The notes under the pieces are model-generated. The model saw only the letters and a program-made list of their open reading frames with translations. It did no database searches and had not been told where the DNA came from. Source: Bradyrhizobium retamae (GTDB taxonomy: Bacteria; Pseudomonadota; Alphaproteobacteria; Rhizobiales; Xanthobacteraceae). From it: a stretch of 39,269 nt of DNA. The DNA is taken from NCBI RefSeq assembly GCF_001440415.1, contig NZ_LLYA01000183.1, positions 1-39,269 on the forward strand. The letters run 5' to 3'. Of this stretch, positions 16,892 through 25,386 are shown one piece after another. Numbering within the stretch: position 1 is the first letter of the stretch; each line of letters starts with the position of its first letter. Both the position numbers and the translations under genes were made by a program.

Positions 16892-18556
16892 CTATTCCGC
16901 GGCTTGCAGCATGGCAGGCGGCGAGGAGACCGGCATGGTGGCCAGGATGTCCTCGATACGCCTCTTACAGCAGCCACCGAACGCGTTGGTGTGCTGTCTG
17001 ACTGCCTCGACGCTGGTCAGGCCATGCGAGCGGATTGCGTCCTCGATGGTTCCGAGATCGACTTCCTTGCAGAAGCAGACCTTTTTCGCGCGCCGGGTCG
17101 TCTCCGGATCGGCGGCGACCTCGGCGGCCTGCGTGTCCATCTGCGCCATCCCCTTGGTCTGCCGATTCTTGGCCACCTCCTCCCACGGCACTGGTCGACG
17201 CAGCTGCTCCCACATCGGGTTGAACAGCGCTTTGTCGATCTCCTCGACCAGCTTCACCATACCGACGTAGCCCATATAAGCGTGGCAGCGCTCCTGGTTG
17301 ATGTCGAGCCAGGGCATCGCCGCTTTCAGCGCAACGAACTGCGATTTGCCACCCGAGAGCATGATATCCGCTTTCGCGTCCTTGAGCATTTTGTATATCT
17401 CGCGCGGCGTCATGTCCTCGATCATGTGGGCATCCTGCCCCATCAGCTCCTTGATGCGCTCCTTGTCCTGCTTGGTGGATTTTTTGATGCTGGTGCCGAC
17501 CAGCTCGAGCCCTGCCTCCTGCAGCGCCGCCACCACGGACCAGGACTTGACGCCGCCGGTGATCAGAAGTGCCCTCTTACCCGCAAACCGCGGCTTGTAC
17601 CGTTCGATCGCGGCCCAGGCGCGCGCCTCCTCGCGCGCGATCACCGCCTCGGTGCGCTCGATCAGTTCGGAAGGCGCTCCGCGCTCGACCAACAGCCGGG
17701 CAATCTGGCGCAGCGAATCGCTGGAATCCTGGATGCCATAGAACGACCCTTCGAAAAACGGGATGCCGTAACGCTCCTCCATCTTGCGCGCGACATTGAT
17801 CATCGCCTTCGAACATACCATCATGGCAGCGCGCGCCCGGTGCGAAGAGGCGACTTCGCGATATTTGCCGTCCCCCGAGATGCAGGAGAGGATGCGGATA
17901 CCGAGCTCGTCAAGCAGCGGCTTGACCTGCCAAAGCTCGCCGGAGAGGTTGTATTCGCCAATCAGGTTGATGTCGTAGGGCGTGGTGTAGTCCGGCTCTT
18001 GCGTGCCGATGACGTGCTCGAGCAAGGCCTCGCCGGCGAGCTTGTTGCCTAGGTTCTTGGGGCCGACGAAGCCCGGCGAATTTACGGGAATGACCGGCTT
18101 GCCGAGTTTTTGCGAAGCCGCCTTGCAAACCGCATTGATGTCGTCGCCGATCATGGCGGGAACGCAGGTCTGATAGACGAAGATGGCCGACGGGCTGTAC
18201 TTGTTGATGATCTCTTTGATTGCCTTGTAGAGACGCTTCTCGCCCCCAAATACTATATCGGTTTCGTTCATGTCAGTGGTGAAGCCGGTCCGCCAGATGC
18301 TGGCGCCAGACGAAGCCGCACCGCGGTTGTCCCAGGAATTACCCTCGCAGGCGATCGGACCGTGCACCAGATGGGCGACGTCGGTAAAAGGCTGCAGCGC
18401 AATTTTGGCGCCGTCGAAGGCGCAGCCGCCTGCGGCGCCGCCCGGCTGCAGCTGCTTGGTGCAGCCCTTCTTGCGCTCGGCATCCGACTTGTTGGCGTTC
18501 TTAGCGCAGCCCGGCTCGTTGAACATCTCCTGGATCGTGGCCGATAGCGAACTCAT
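16892..18556 (-). CDS. nifE: NifE with C-terminal cysteine-rich [2Fe-2S]-like domain
   Basis: NifE is the alpha subunit of the NifEN scaffold. The 554 residues include the usual ligand regions (PGCAKNA, GGAAGGCAFDG, HGPIACEGNSW, YQTCVPAMIGDD). After the catalytic homology ends near residue 470 there is an extra segment: VCFCKEVDLGTIEDAIRSHG followed by LTSVEAVRQHTNAFGGCCKR. Its Cys-x-Cys and later Cys-Cys pair, and the helical pattern between them, resemble BFD/NifU-central [2Fe-2S] domains. NifE proteins without this tail are about 470 residues. The tail may carry electrons or an iron-sulfur cluster for cofactor maturation; that function is inference. Confidence 0.93.
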   Translation of the reverse strand: MSSLSATIQEMFNEPGCAKNANKSDAERKKGCTKQLQPGGAAGGCAFDGAKIALQPFTDVAHLVHGPIACEGNSWDNRGAASSGASIWRTGFTTDMNETDIVFGGEKRLYKAIKEIINKYSPSAIFVYQTCVPAMIGDDINAVCKAASQKLGKPVIPVNSPGFVGPKNLGNKLAGEALLEHVIGTQEPDYTTPYDINLIGEYNLSGELWQVKPLLDELGIRILSCISGDGKYREVASSHRARAAMMVCSKAMINVARKMEERYGIPFFEGSFYGIQDSSDSLRQIARLLVERGAPSELIERTEAVIAREEARAWAAIERYKPRFAGKRALLITGGVKSWSVVAALQEAGLELVGTSIKKSTKQDKERIKELMGQDAHMIEDMTPREIYKMLKDAKADIMLSGGKSQFVALKAAMPWLDINQERCHAYMGYVGMVKLVEEIDKALFNPMWEQLRRPVPWEEVAKNRQTKGMAQMDTQAAEVAADPETTRRAKKVCFCKEVDLGTIEDAIRSHGLTSVEAVRQHTNAFGGCCKRRIEDILATMPVSSPPAMLQAAE

Positions 18557-18611
18557 CCGTCTCTCCTCTCAACCGAGCTTGTTCGCGAAGATCAGTCCAT
18601 CGTGCGCTTAG

Positions 18612-18639
18612 GCCATCGCCGACGTTTGCCGGCGATGGC
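18612..18639 (-). other. Intercistronic stem-loop between nifK and nifE
   Basis: A ten-base-pair stem (GCCATCGCCG with CGGCGATGGC) and an eight-base loop lie in the 98-base gap between nifK and nifE. No uridine run follows. It may mark an RNA processing or stability point that makes nifDK mRNA more abundant than nifEN mRNA, or act as a partial terminator. Confidence 0.5.
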
Positions 18640-18654
18640 GCGCGCCGTTCGTTA

Positions 18655-20214
18655 TCAACGAATGATGTCGAAGCTATAGTCGGTCTTGCCGGCAATGTTG
18701 GTCTTCTTGTCGATCTCGTCGAAGATCTTGTCGAGAATCTTCACCAGCACGTTCATGCCCCCCTGATAGCCCCACACCGGAGAGCGGTGATGGTGATGCC
18801 GATCGAAGATTGGGAAACCGATCCGGATCAGCGGCGTACCCGTGTCGCGCTCCAGATACTTGCCATAGGTGTTACCAATCAGGAAGTCGACAGGCTCGGT
18901 GAACAAGAGCGAGCGCATATGCCAGAGGTCTCGCGCCGGATAGGCATGGCAGTTCTGCCCAAACGGCGAGCTCCCAAACAACGCCTGCATTTTCTTCTCC
19001 CAGGCCTTGTTGCCGTTCGTGGACAGCACATGGATCGGCTCGGCGCCAAGCTCGAGCAGGAAGGCAGCCAACCCATAGCAGAGGTCTGGATCGCCATAGA
19101 TCGCGAATTTCTTGCCGTGGACATGCGCGCTGGAGTCGGCCATCGCGTCGACCAAGCGGCCGCGTTCTCGTGCCAGTCCCTCCGGAATGTCCTTGCCACT
19201 GATGCGCGACAGCGCCATGAGAAACTCATCCGTTGCGGACACGCCCACCGGATAATTGAACGCCACGACCTCCTGGCCATGGTCGGCGATGAACGGCAGC
19301 GTCTTTTCCGTGCACCACTGCTGCATGGAGATCGTTGCCTTAGCGTGAACCGCGTTCGCGGCGTCTTCCAGAGTCGTGCCGCCGTCATACATCCGGAACT
19401 CGCCGTCGGTCGGTGTATCGAACACATCGGAATTATCGGCAAGAATGGTGTACTGGATGCCCATCAATTCGAAGATGCGCTTGATCTCGCGGATGTTGCC
19501 GACGGTGTAGCCGTCAAAGCCGCCGATGAGGTTGATCTTCTTGTTGGGCGCGCGCTCGAGTTTCGCGGCTGTCCCCGCCTTGCCGTCCCAGAAATGTTCG
19601 AGGATGCCCTTGAGCGCATTGTCGTACCCGGTGACGTGGCTGCCCACGAAGGCTGGCGTGTGCGCAAACGGCACATCGAAATCAGCTGGCACCGAGCCTT
19701 TTTCCTTGGACGTTTTGATAAAGGCATTGAGGTCATCTCCGATCACCTCCGCCATACAGGTGGTGGAGACCGCGATCATCTTGGGCTTATACATATTATA
19801 GCTGTTGGCGAGCCCATCGATCATGTTGTTCAGCCCGCCGAATACCGCAGCGTCCTCCGTCATCGACGAGGAGACGCAGGAGCTTGGCTCCTTGAAGTGC
19901 CGCGACAGATGGCTGCGGTAATAGGCCACGCAGCCTTGGGAGCCGTGCACGAAGGGCAGCGTGGCCTCGAAGCCAACCGAGGCGAACACCGCGCCCAGTG
20001 GCTGGCAGGCCTTGGCTGGGTTTACCGTCAGCGCTTCCCGCGCAAAATTCTTTTCGCGATATTCGGGCGTCTTCGCCCATTCCCTGATGCGTTCGACCTC
20101 CGCGGCATCGCGGGGATTCTCGAACATCTTCTTCTTGTTGGCCAGCATCTGCTGGTATTCCGGACCGCGGAACAGCTCGAAATGATCGAGCACGTGTTCT
20201 GCACTCTGCGCCAT
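18655..20214 (-). CDS. nifK: Nitrogenase MoFe protein beta chain
   Basis: The beta subunit of dinitrogenase, 519 residues, which shares the P-cluster with NifD. The three cysteine ligands are visible in NPAKACQPLGAVF, FVHGSQGCVAYYRSH and VSTTCMAEVIGDD. The serine near the third region (SSCVSSSMTEDAAVFGG) is also present. The N-terminus AQSAEHVLDHFELFRGPEYQ is the usual rhizobial form. The start ATG at 20214 follows GGGATCC. It is cotranscribed with nifD across a 70-base spacer that contains a stem-loop. Confidence 0.97.
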   Translation of the reverse strand: MAQSAEHVLDHFELFRGPEYQQMLANKKKMFENPRDAAEVERIREWAKTPEYREKNFAREALTVNPAKACQPLGAVFASVGFEATLPFVHGSQGCVAYYRSHLSRHFKEPSSCVSSSMTEDAAVFGGLNNMIDGLANSYNMYKPKMIAVSTTCMAEVIGDDLNAFIKTSKEKGSVPADFDVPFAHTPAFVGSHVTGYDNALKGILEHFWDGKAGTAAKLERAPNKKINLIGGFDGYTVGNIREIKRIFELMGIQYTILADNSDVFDTPTDGEFRMYDGGTTLEDAANAVHAKATISMQQWCTEKTLPFIADHGQEVVAFNYPVGVSATDEFLMALSRISGKDIPEGLARERGRLVDAMADSSAHVHGKKFAIYGDPDLCYGLAAFLLELGAEPIHVLSTNGNKAWEKKMQALFGSSPFGQNCHAYPARDLWHMRSLLFTEPVDFLIGNTYGKYLERDTGTPLIRIGFPIFDRHHHHRSPVWGYQGGMNVLVKILDKIFDEIDKKTNIAGKTDYSFDIIR

Positions 20215-20252
20215 TGGTAGGATCCCTTCGAAAATCGTGATTAATGTCGGCT

Positions 20253-20274
20253 CCGGCTCTCAGTAGAGAGCCGG
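20253..20274 (-). other. Stem-loop in the nifD-nifK spacer
   Basis: CCGGCTCT pairs with AGAGCCGG around a six-base loop, within the 70 bases between the nifD stop and nifK start. There is no uridine run. Such hairpins can stabilise the upstream message or adjust the D:K ratio. Confidence 0.45.
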
Positions 20275-20284
20275 GCCCCTCGAG

Positions 20285-21787
20285 TTATTCGGCAGCCAAC
20301 AGCTTCGGCTTCGGGACGTCCTTCCACGGCGCCTTGGTCTTCTTCCAGATCGGTGAGTTGATGGCCATGTCCATGTCGCGCGCGAAGATCGCAAATCCAT
20401 CATAGCCATGATACGGACCCGAATAGTCCCAGGAGTGCATTTGGCGGAACGGCACGCCCATCTTCTGGAAGACATATTTTTCCTTGATGCCCGAGCCGAC
20501 CAGGTCAGGCCGGACCTTCTCGACGAAGCGTTCGAACTCGTAGCCGGTAACGTCGTCGTAGATCAACGTGCCATCCTTGACGTAGTGCTGGGCGGTGCGT
20601 TGGTAGTCATCATTGTGGCCGAACTCGTAGCCGGTGCCGACGACCTCCATGCCGAGATCTTCATAGGCGCCGATCACGTGGCGCGGACGTAGCCCGCCAA
20701 CGAACAGCATCACGCTCTTGCCTTCCAGGCGCGGGCGATACTTAGCGATCACCGCGTCCACCAGCGGCTGATATTTTGCAATCACCCGCTCGGCACCCTC
20801 CTTGATCTTGTCGTCGAAATAGCCGGCGATCTTGCGCAGCGACTCCACGATCTTAGCGGGCCCGAAGAAGTTGTATTCGCACCAGGGAATGCCAAACTTC
20901 TCCTCCATGTGCCGCGAGATGTAGTTCATCGAGCGGTAGCAATGCAGCACGTTAAGCTTCGCCTTCGGCGTTGCCTCGAGCTCGGCCAGGGAACCGTCGC
21001 CGGACCACTGCGCGATAACGCGCAGGCCCATTTCCTCCAGCAGGATTCGGGATGACCACGCGTCGCCGCCGATATTGTAGTCGCCGATTATCGCGACATC
21101 ATAGGGCGTCGGCTCGAACATCGGCTTGCTCTCGGGCATGACCTTGTCGAACACCCAATCGCGCACCGCGTCGTTGGCAATATGGTGACCGAGCGACTGT
21201 GACACGCCGCGGAAACCCTCGCAGCGGACCGGCACGATGGTCTTGCCCCCATATTCCTTCGACTTCGCCCTGGAGACCGCCTCGATGTCGTCGCCGATCA
21301 GGCCGATCGGGCATTCCGATTGGATGGTGATGCCGTTGTTGAGCGGGAACAGCTCCTGGATCTCGTCAATGACTTTGACGAGCTTCTTGTCGCCGCCGAA
21401 CACGATATCCTTTTCCTGGAAGTCGGAGGTGAACTGCAAGGTCACGAAACTATCGATGCCTGTCGTGCCGACGTAATAGTTACGCCGCGAGCCCCACGAG
21501 TATTGTCCACAGCCGACCGGACCATGGCTGATATGGATCATGTCCTTGATCGGTCCCCAGACCACACCTTTGGAGCCCGCGTAGGCACAACCGCGGATCG
21601 TCATCACGCCGGGGATGGATTTGAGGTTGGACTTGACTCCGCAGTCCGACTTGCCGACCTCGTGAACATTGAGGTGCTTGGCGCGCCGTTTTGCGGTCTT
21701 CTCCGGATAGACCTTCAGCACCTCCTGAATCAGCTCTTTGTTGCGGGCTTTGATTTCTGCGATGCTCTGGGTCGGGGCTAGACTCAT
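20285..21787 (-). CDS. nifD: Nitrogenase MoFe protein alpha chain
   Basis: The alpha subunit of dinitrogenase, 500 residues, binding FeMo-cofactor, the site of N2 reduction. P-cluster cysteines are visible in TIRGCAYAGSKG, HGPVGCGQYSWGSRR and QSECPIGLIGDD. The FeMo-cofactor cysteine is in LHCYRSMNYISRH and the histidine in MHSWDYSGPYHGYDG. The open frame extends upstream to 21958, but the ATG at 21787, preceded by GAAGGATATCAGC and giving MSLAPTQSIAEIKA, is the right start because the longer version would cross the promoter at 21842-21857. nifH is not upstream; its separation from nifDK is a Bradyrhizobium trait. It heads the operon to fdxB. Confidence 0.97.
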   Translation of the reverse strand: MSLAPTQSIAEIKARNKELIQEVLKVYPEKTAKRRAKHLNVHEVGKSDCGVKSNLKSIPGVMTIRGCAYAGSKGVVWGPIKDMIHISHGPVGCGQYSWGSRRNYYVGTTGIDSFVTLQFTSDFQEKDIVFGGDKKLVKVIDEIQELFPLNNGITIQSECPIGLIGDDIEAVSRAKSKEYGGKTIVPVRCEGFRGVSQSLGHHIANDAVRDWVFDKVMPESKPMFEPTPYDVAIIGDYNIGGDAWSSRILLEEMGLRVIAQWSGDGSLAELEATPKAKLNVLHCYRSMNYISRHMEEKFGIPWCEYNFFGPAKIVESLRKIAGYFDDKIKEGAERVIAKYQPLVDAVIAKYRPRLEGKSVMLFVGGLRPRHVIGAYEDLGMEVVGTGYEFGHNDDYQRTAQHYVKDGTLIYDDVTGYEFERFVEKVRPDLVGSGIKEKYVFQKMGVPFRQMHSWDYSGPYHGYDGFAIFARDMDMAINSPIWKKTKAPWKDVPKPKLLAAE

Positions 21788-21841
21788 GCTGATATCCTTC
21801 AAAGGTTTCCTGTTGCGACGGCGGCTCTCGGCCAAGAGTTT

Positions 21842-21857
21842 TGCAACGACCGTGCCA
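21842..21857 (-). promoter_or_regulatory. Sigma-54 promoter of the nifD operon
   Basis: The minus strand reads TGGCACG-GTCG-TTGCA, a perfect -24/-12 element. Transcription would start near 21831, giving a leader of about 43 bases before nifD. This requires RpoN and an activator, expected to be NifA. Confidence 0.93.
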
Positions 21858-21928
21858 GCCGCGGCGTAAGCGCAAAAATCAGCGCAGTTGAAAGTAGATA
21901 GCCACGTTCGCGCGGGTAACCGGACCGT

Positions 21929-21944
21929 TGTTGCAAACCCGACA
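21929..21944. promoter_or_regulatory. NifA upstream activator sequence, proximal
   Basis: TGT-N10-ACA (TGT TGCAAACCCG ACA) sits about 72 bases upstream of the -24 element of the nifD promoter, inside the usual range for NifA binding. Confidence 0.85.
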
Positions 21945-21976
21945 TCGAGCGTGTCCACAGACGTGCTCGTTTGATC

Positions 21977-21992
21977 TGTTCGAAATAAAACA
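21977..21992. promoter_or_regulatory. NifA upstream activator sequence, distal
   Basis: A second exact TGT-N10-ACA (TGT TCGAAATAAA ACA) lies 48 bases, between four and five helical turns, further upstream of the first. Paired sites of this kind allow cooperative NifA binding. Confidence 0.8.
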
Positions 21993-22037
21993 AGGGCGGG
22001 CGCGCGTGATATTGCACCGCATTTCCCCGCGAGAACA

Positions 22038-22367
22038 TTGCGATACTTGGCGGGCCCGCTGCCGGAAATGGCACGTGACGAGGCGCCCCAGCTGCAAGGC
22101 TGCGTCAGCCAGTCTGGTTCACCATTGTTGCGAAGCCCGACCGCTGCTCACCTCGTTGGCGACGGTCGTGCGCACATTGCGCCTGGCCTCGTCGCCATCC
22201 TGATCCCAATGCTATTGGGCCGACCAGCCAGAGAGATCGTCTTGGCCGATCCGCAGGCGTTGCTCGAGTGCCTTGAGCACCTCAAGCCACAGCGCTCGTA
22301 CGATTTCCGCTCTATGGTCTTCTGCATGCGCGTCGACGCCCAGGCCGCCCTAGCTGATGCGCCTTAA
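22038..22367 (+). pseudogene. SufE-like sulfur acceptor remnant
   Basis: This frame resembles SufE, which accepts sulfur from the SufS cysteine desulfurase. It retains QGCVSQ with the sulfur-accepting cysteine, then DGRAHIAPGLVAILIPMLLG, REIVLADPQALLECLEHLKP and QRSYDFRSMVFCMRVDAQAA. The first 40 or so residues of a normal SufE are missing, and the stretch after GCVSQ (SGSPLLRSPTAAHL) looks shifted. With no clear start it is called a remnant. It lies between the nifD activator sites and the malic enzyme gene and points the same way as the latter. A decayed sufB lies a few kilobases away. Confidence 0.6.
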
Positions 22368-22514
22368 CGCACTAGGGGCTGTTGATGGGGTGCGATCCGA
22401 TGTTGCATCCAGGCTGCCGGGCGTGCTTCACATCCGGCTCCATCTACCGGACAACTGACCTCGGTTAGACTAGCACAGAATTAGAAGCTTCGGGTCAGGA
22501 AACGCGAGAGTAGC

Positions 22515-24815
22515 ATGTCATCCCATTCTGAAGATCTCCTTTCGGCGGCGCTGGCTTATCACCGGCTGCCACGACCCGGTAAGCTCGAAATCCAGGCGAT
22601 CAAGCCGCTCGTCAACCAGCGCGACCTTGCGCTCGCCTATTCGCCCGGCGTTGCCGCCGCCTGCACCGAAATCGCCAAAGACCCCGCTGAGGCCGCCTCG
22701 CTGACGGCGCGTGGCAATTTGGTCGCCGTGGTCAGTAACGGCAGCGCCGTGCTCGGCCTCGGCAACATCGGCCCGCTGGCGTCCAAGCCCGTCATGGAGG
22801 GCAAGGCGGTCCTGTTCAAGAAATTCGCAGGGATCGACGTCTTCGACATCGAAATCGCCGCCGACACCATCGAGCGCGCGGTCGAGACGGTGGCGGCGCT
22901 GGAGCCGACCTTCGGCGGCATCAATCTTGAGGACATCAAGGGACCGGAATGCTTTGAGATCGAGGCGCAGCTCAAGGAGCGCATGAAGATCCCGGTGTTC
23001 CACGACGACCAGCATGGCACGGCGATCATCGTAGGAGCCGCCATCGTTAATGGCTTGCTGTTGAACGGCAAGAAATTGCCCGAAGTGAAGATCGTCTGCT
23101 CCGGCGCTGGTGCTGCTGCGATCGCGTGCCTCAATCTGTTGGTATCGATGGGCGCACAGCGCAAGAACATCTGGGTCTGCGACATCGACGGCGTCGTGCA
23201 TGAGGGGCGCAACACGCTGATGGACCGCTGGAAGGCGGTCTATGCGCAAAAAACGAGTGCGCGCGTGCTGGCTGACGTGATCGGCGGCGCGGATATTTTC
23301 TTAGGTTTGTCTGCGCCCAACGTGCTCACATCAGAGATGGTCAAGTCGATGGCTGACCAGCCGCTGGTGATGGCGCTGGCCAATCCGACCCCGGAAATCA
23401 TGCCGGACGAAGCCAGGAAGGCGCGCCCCGACGCGATGATCTGCACCGGGCGTTCCGACTTTCCGAACCAGGTCAACAACGTCCTGTGCTTTCCGTTCAT
23501 CTTCCGCGGCGCGCTCGACGTCGGCGCCACCGGGATCAACGAGGAAATGAAACATGCCGCCGTCGAAGCGATCGCGCAGCTCGCGCGCGATCCGCCGTCG
23601 GATGCGGTGGCGCAGGGTTTTGACAGTGGTGAGACGCAAGGCTTCGGCCCGGGCTCGCTGATCCCGAGCCCATTCGATCCGCGGCTGATCCTGCGCATCG
23701 CGCCGGCAGTGGCGAAGGCTGCGATGGAATCCGGCGTGGCGACACGCCCGATCACGAATTTCGAGGAATATACCGCGCTCTTGGAACGCTTCGCCTTCCG
23801 CTCCGGCCTCGTCATGAAGCCGGTGTTCGCCAAGGCCAAGACCCAGCCGGTTCGCGTGATCTATGCCGAGGGCGAGGACCAGCGCGTGCTGCGCGCGACG
23901 CAGGTCGTGCTGGAAGAGAAGCTGGCGCGGCCGATCCTGGTCGGGCGGCCTTCCGTGGTCGAAGCCAGGATCAAGCGGTTCGGCCTCTCGATCAAAGCCG
24001 GGCAGGATTTTGACCTCGTCAACCCGGAAGACGATCCGCGCTACCGCTCCTACGTGCAGACCTATATCGACGTGGCTGGAAGGCGCGGCGTCACGCCCGA
24101 GGCTGCGCGCACCGTGGTTCGCACCAACAACACCGTGATTGCCGCGCTCGCAGTGGTGCGCGGCGAGGCTGATGCCATGATCTGCGGCGTCGAAGGCCGC
24201 TATATGAGCCATCTGCGCCATGTCCGTGAAATCATCGGCTTCCTGCCGGGCGTCAGCGATTTCGCAGCGCTGGCGATGATGATCACCAGCAAGGGTTCCT
24301 ATTTCATCGCCGATACCCAGGTGCGTCCGAATCCGAGCGCCGAGGAGTTAGCAGAAGTGGCGTCGCTAGCGGCAACCCATGTCCAGCGGTTCAACATGAA
24401 GCCACGCGTCGCCTTCGTGTCACATTCCGACTTCGGCAGTTATGATACGGATTCCTCGCGCAAGATGCGCCGTGCCACCGCGCTTCTGAAAGAAAAGCAT
24501 CCGGAGCTCGAGGCCGACGGCGAGATGCAGGGCGATACCGCGCTCTCGGCCGCCGCGCGAAAACTCGTGCTGCCGCATTCGAACCTGGAAGGCGACGCTA
24601 ACATCCTGATCATGCCGAACCTCGACACCGCCAACGTCGCCTACCAGATGATCAAGACGCTGGCGGATGCGCTTCCCGTTGGTCCGATCCTGATCGGCCC
24701 GGCACGCCCGGCGCACATCCTCACCCCGGGGGTGACGGCGCGCGGCGTCCTCAACATGACGGCGGTCGCCGCCGTCGAAGCCCAGGAGCGCGCCGGCCGC
24801 CAGCAACTCGGCTAA
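22515..24815 (+). CDS. NAD(P)-dependent malic enzyme with phosphotransacetylase-like C-terminus
   Basis: A 766-residue two-domain malic enzyme of the rhizobial DME/TME class, converting malate to pyruvate and CO2. Residues about 15-160 form the malic N-terminal domain (YSPGVAAACTEIAKDP with the catalytic Tyr). They are followed by the metal/NAD-binding part (GIDVFDIEIAAD, KIPVFHDDQHGTAIIVGAA, VCSGAGAAAIACLNLL as the Rossmann glycine loop). Residues about 435-760 resemble phosphotransacetylase but serve as a regulatory domain, in known members responding to acetyl-CoA. In bacteroids, NAD-malic enzyme lets C4-dicarboxylates feed the TCA cycle and is needed for fixation in Sinorhizobium. Cofactor preference cannot be told here (dme versus tme). 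The ATG at 22515 follows GCGAGAGTAGC. Confidence 0.92.
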   Translation: MSSHSEDLLSAALAYHRLPRPGKLEIQAIKPLVNQRDLALAYSPGVAAACTEIAKDPAEAASLTARGNLVAVVSNGSAVLGLGNIGPLASKPVMEGKAVLFKKFAGIDVFDIEIAADTIERAVETVAALEPTFGGINLEDIKGPECFEIEAQLKERMKIPVFHDDQHGTAIIVGAAIVNGLLLNGKKLPEVKIVCSGAGAAAIACLNLLVSMGAQRKNIWVCDIDGVVHEGRNTLMDRWKAVYAQKTSARVLADVIGGADIFLGLSAPNVLTSEMVKSMADQPLVMALANPTPEIMPDEARKARPDAMICTGRSDFPNQVNNVLCFPFIFRGALDVGATGINEEMKHAAVEAIAQLARDPPSDAVAQGFDSGETQGFGPGSLIPSPFDPRLILRIAPAVAKAAMESGVATRPITNFEEYTALLERFAFRSGLVMKPVFAKAKTQPVRVIYAEGEDQRVLRATQVVLEEKLARPILVGRPSVVEARIKRFGLSIKAGQDFDLVNPEDDPRYRSYVQTYIDVAGRRGVTPEAARTVVRTNNTVIAALAVVRGEADAMICGVEGRYMSHLRHVREIIGFLPGVSDFAALAMMITSKGSYFIADTQVRPNPSAEELAEVASLAATHVQRFNMKPRVAFVSHSDFGSYDTDSSRKMRRATALLKEKHPELEADGEMQGDTALSAAARKLVLPHSNLEGDANILIMPNLDTANVAYQMIKTLADALPVGPILIGPARPAHILTPGVTARGVLNMTAVAAVEAQERAGRQQLG

Positions 24816-24817
24816 TT

Positions 24818-24833
24818 GAAGGCGGTCGCCTTC
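24818..24833 (+). terminator. Short hairpin after the malic enzyme gene
   Basis: GAAGGC-GGTC-GCCTTC forms a six-base-pair hairpin two bases after the stop codon. No clear uridine tract follows, so termination strength is uncertain. Confidence 0.35.
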
Positions 24834-24853
24834 CGGGCGCAGGCGGATTCGAT

Positions 24854-25386
24854 TTGATCGCGGAGAGCGGAAGGACCATAATCGTTCCGCTCCTCCGTCC
24901 GCTCTTCCCGCATCCTCACTGCAGTGAGATCCACCAGCCAGCGTTCGTTACCTTCGGGCGAGTTCTGTTCGCGGTTCTGTTCATCTACACGGGGGCGACA
25001 AAGCTGTTCGGCATACAGCAGACCGCCGATCTCATCGCGACCAAATTTTCAACTCCCGAGGCGTTCGCGCCCTACACCGCGCCGCTTGAGAGCGCGACCG
25101 GAATGCCGACGCCGCAACCTCTGGCGGTTGTGGCCGACGCGCTCGAACTCATCACGGGGCTGATGATCGCGTTGAACTTTGGTGCGCGCTTCTTTGTGTT
25201 TGTTTTGGTCTTCTATCTCGGATCTCGACTTGCTATTCCTACGACTTCTGGAATCAGCCGGCACCTGGCAACGCCCAGGTCCTGATCGATGCCTTGAAGA
25301 ACCTCGCGATCATCCGCGCGCTGTTCATGATCGCAGGCTATGGCCGCGGGCCGAAGAATGTCGAGGCGGCCTACGGGGACGTGTAG
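24854..25386 (+). pseudogene. Frameshifted DoxX-family membrane protein
   Basis: The first frame encodes a DoxX-type integral membrane protein: VLFAVLFIYTGATKLFGI, then PQPLAVVADALELITGLMIA and NFGARFFVFVLVFYLG. Around 25220 the frame is lost; the rest continues one frame over as YDFWNQPAPGNAQVLIDALK, followed by NLAIIRALFMIAGYGRGPKN and a stop at 25384-25386. A single small indel explains it. The DoxX family sits in the membrane and is linked to quinone or thiol redox chemistry; the exact role is unknown. The N-terminus before residue 27 looks unlike a DoxX start and may be chance sequence. Confidence 0.7.

Noticed and set aside
15653..18052. A 799-codon plus-strand open frame opposite nifE and nifN
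   Set aside because: Antisense shadow; histidine/arginine-rich low-likeness translation, while nifE and nifN are unmistakable on the minus strand.
18787..20220. A 477-codon plus-strand open frame opposite nifK
   Set aside because: Antisense shadow of nifK with no domain likeness.
22066..22081. TGGCACG on the plus strand in the nifD/malic enzyme spacer as a sigma-54 promoter for the malic enzyme
   Set aside because: The -12 half is absent: GAGGC lies where TTGC is needed, and the GG-to-GC spacing is wrong.
22396..22416. TGGGGTGC with TTGC before the malic enzyme gene as a -24/-12 promoter
   Set aside because: No GG lies exactly ten bases before the GC, so spacing is not that of sigma-54 promoters.
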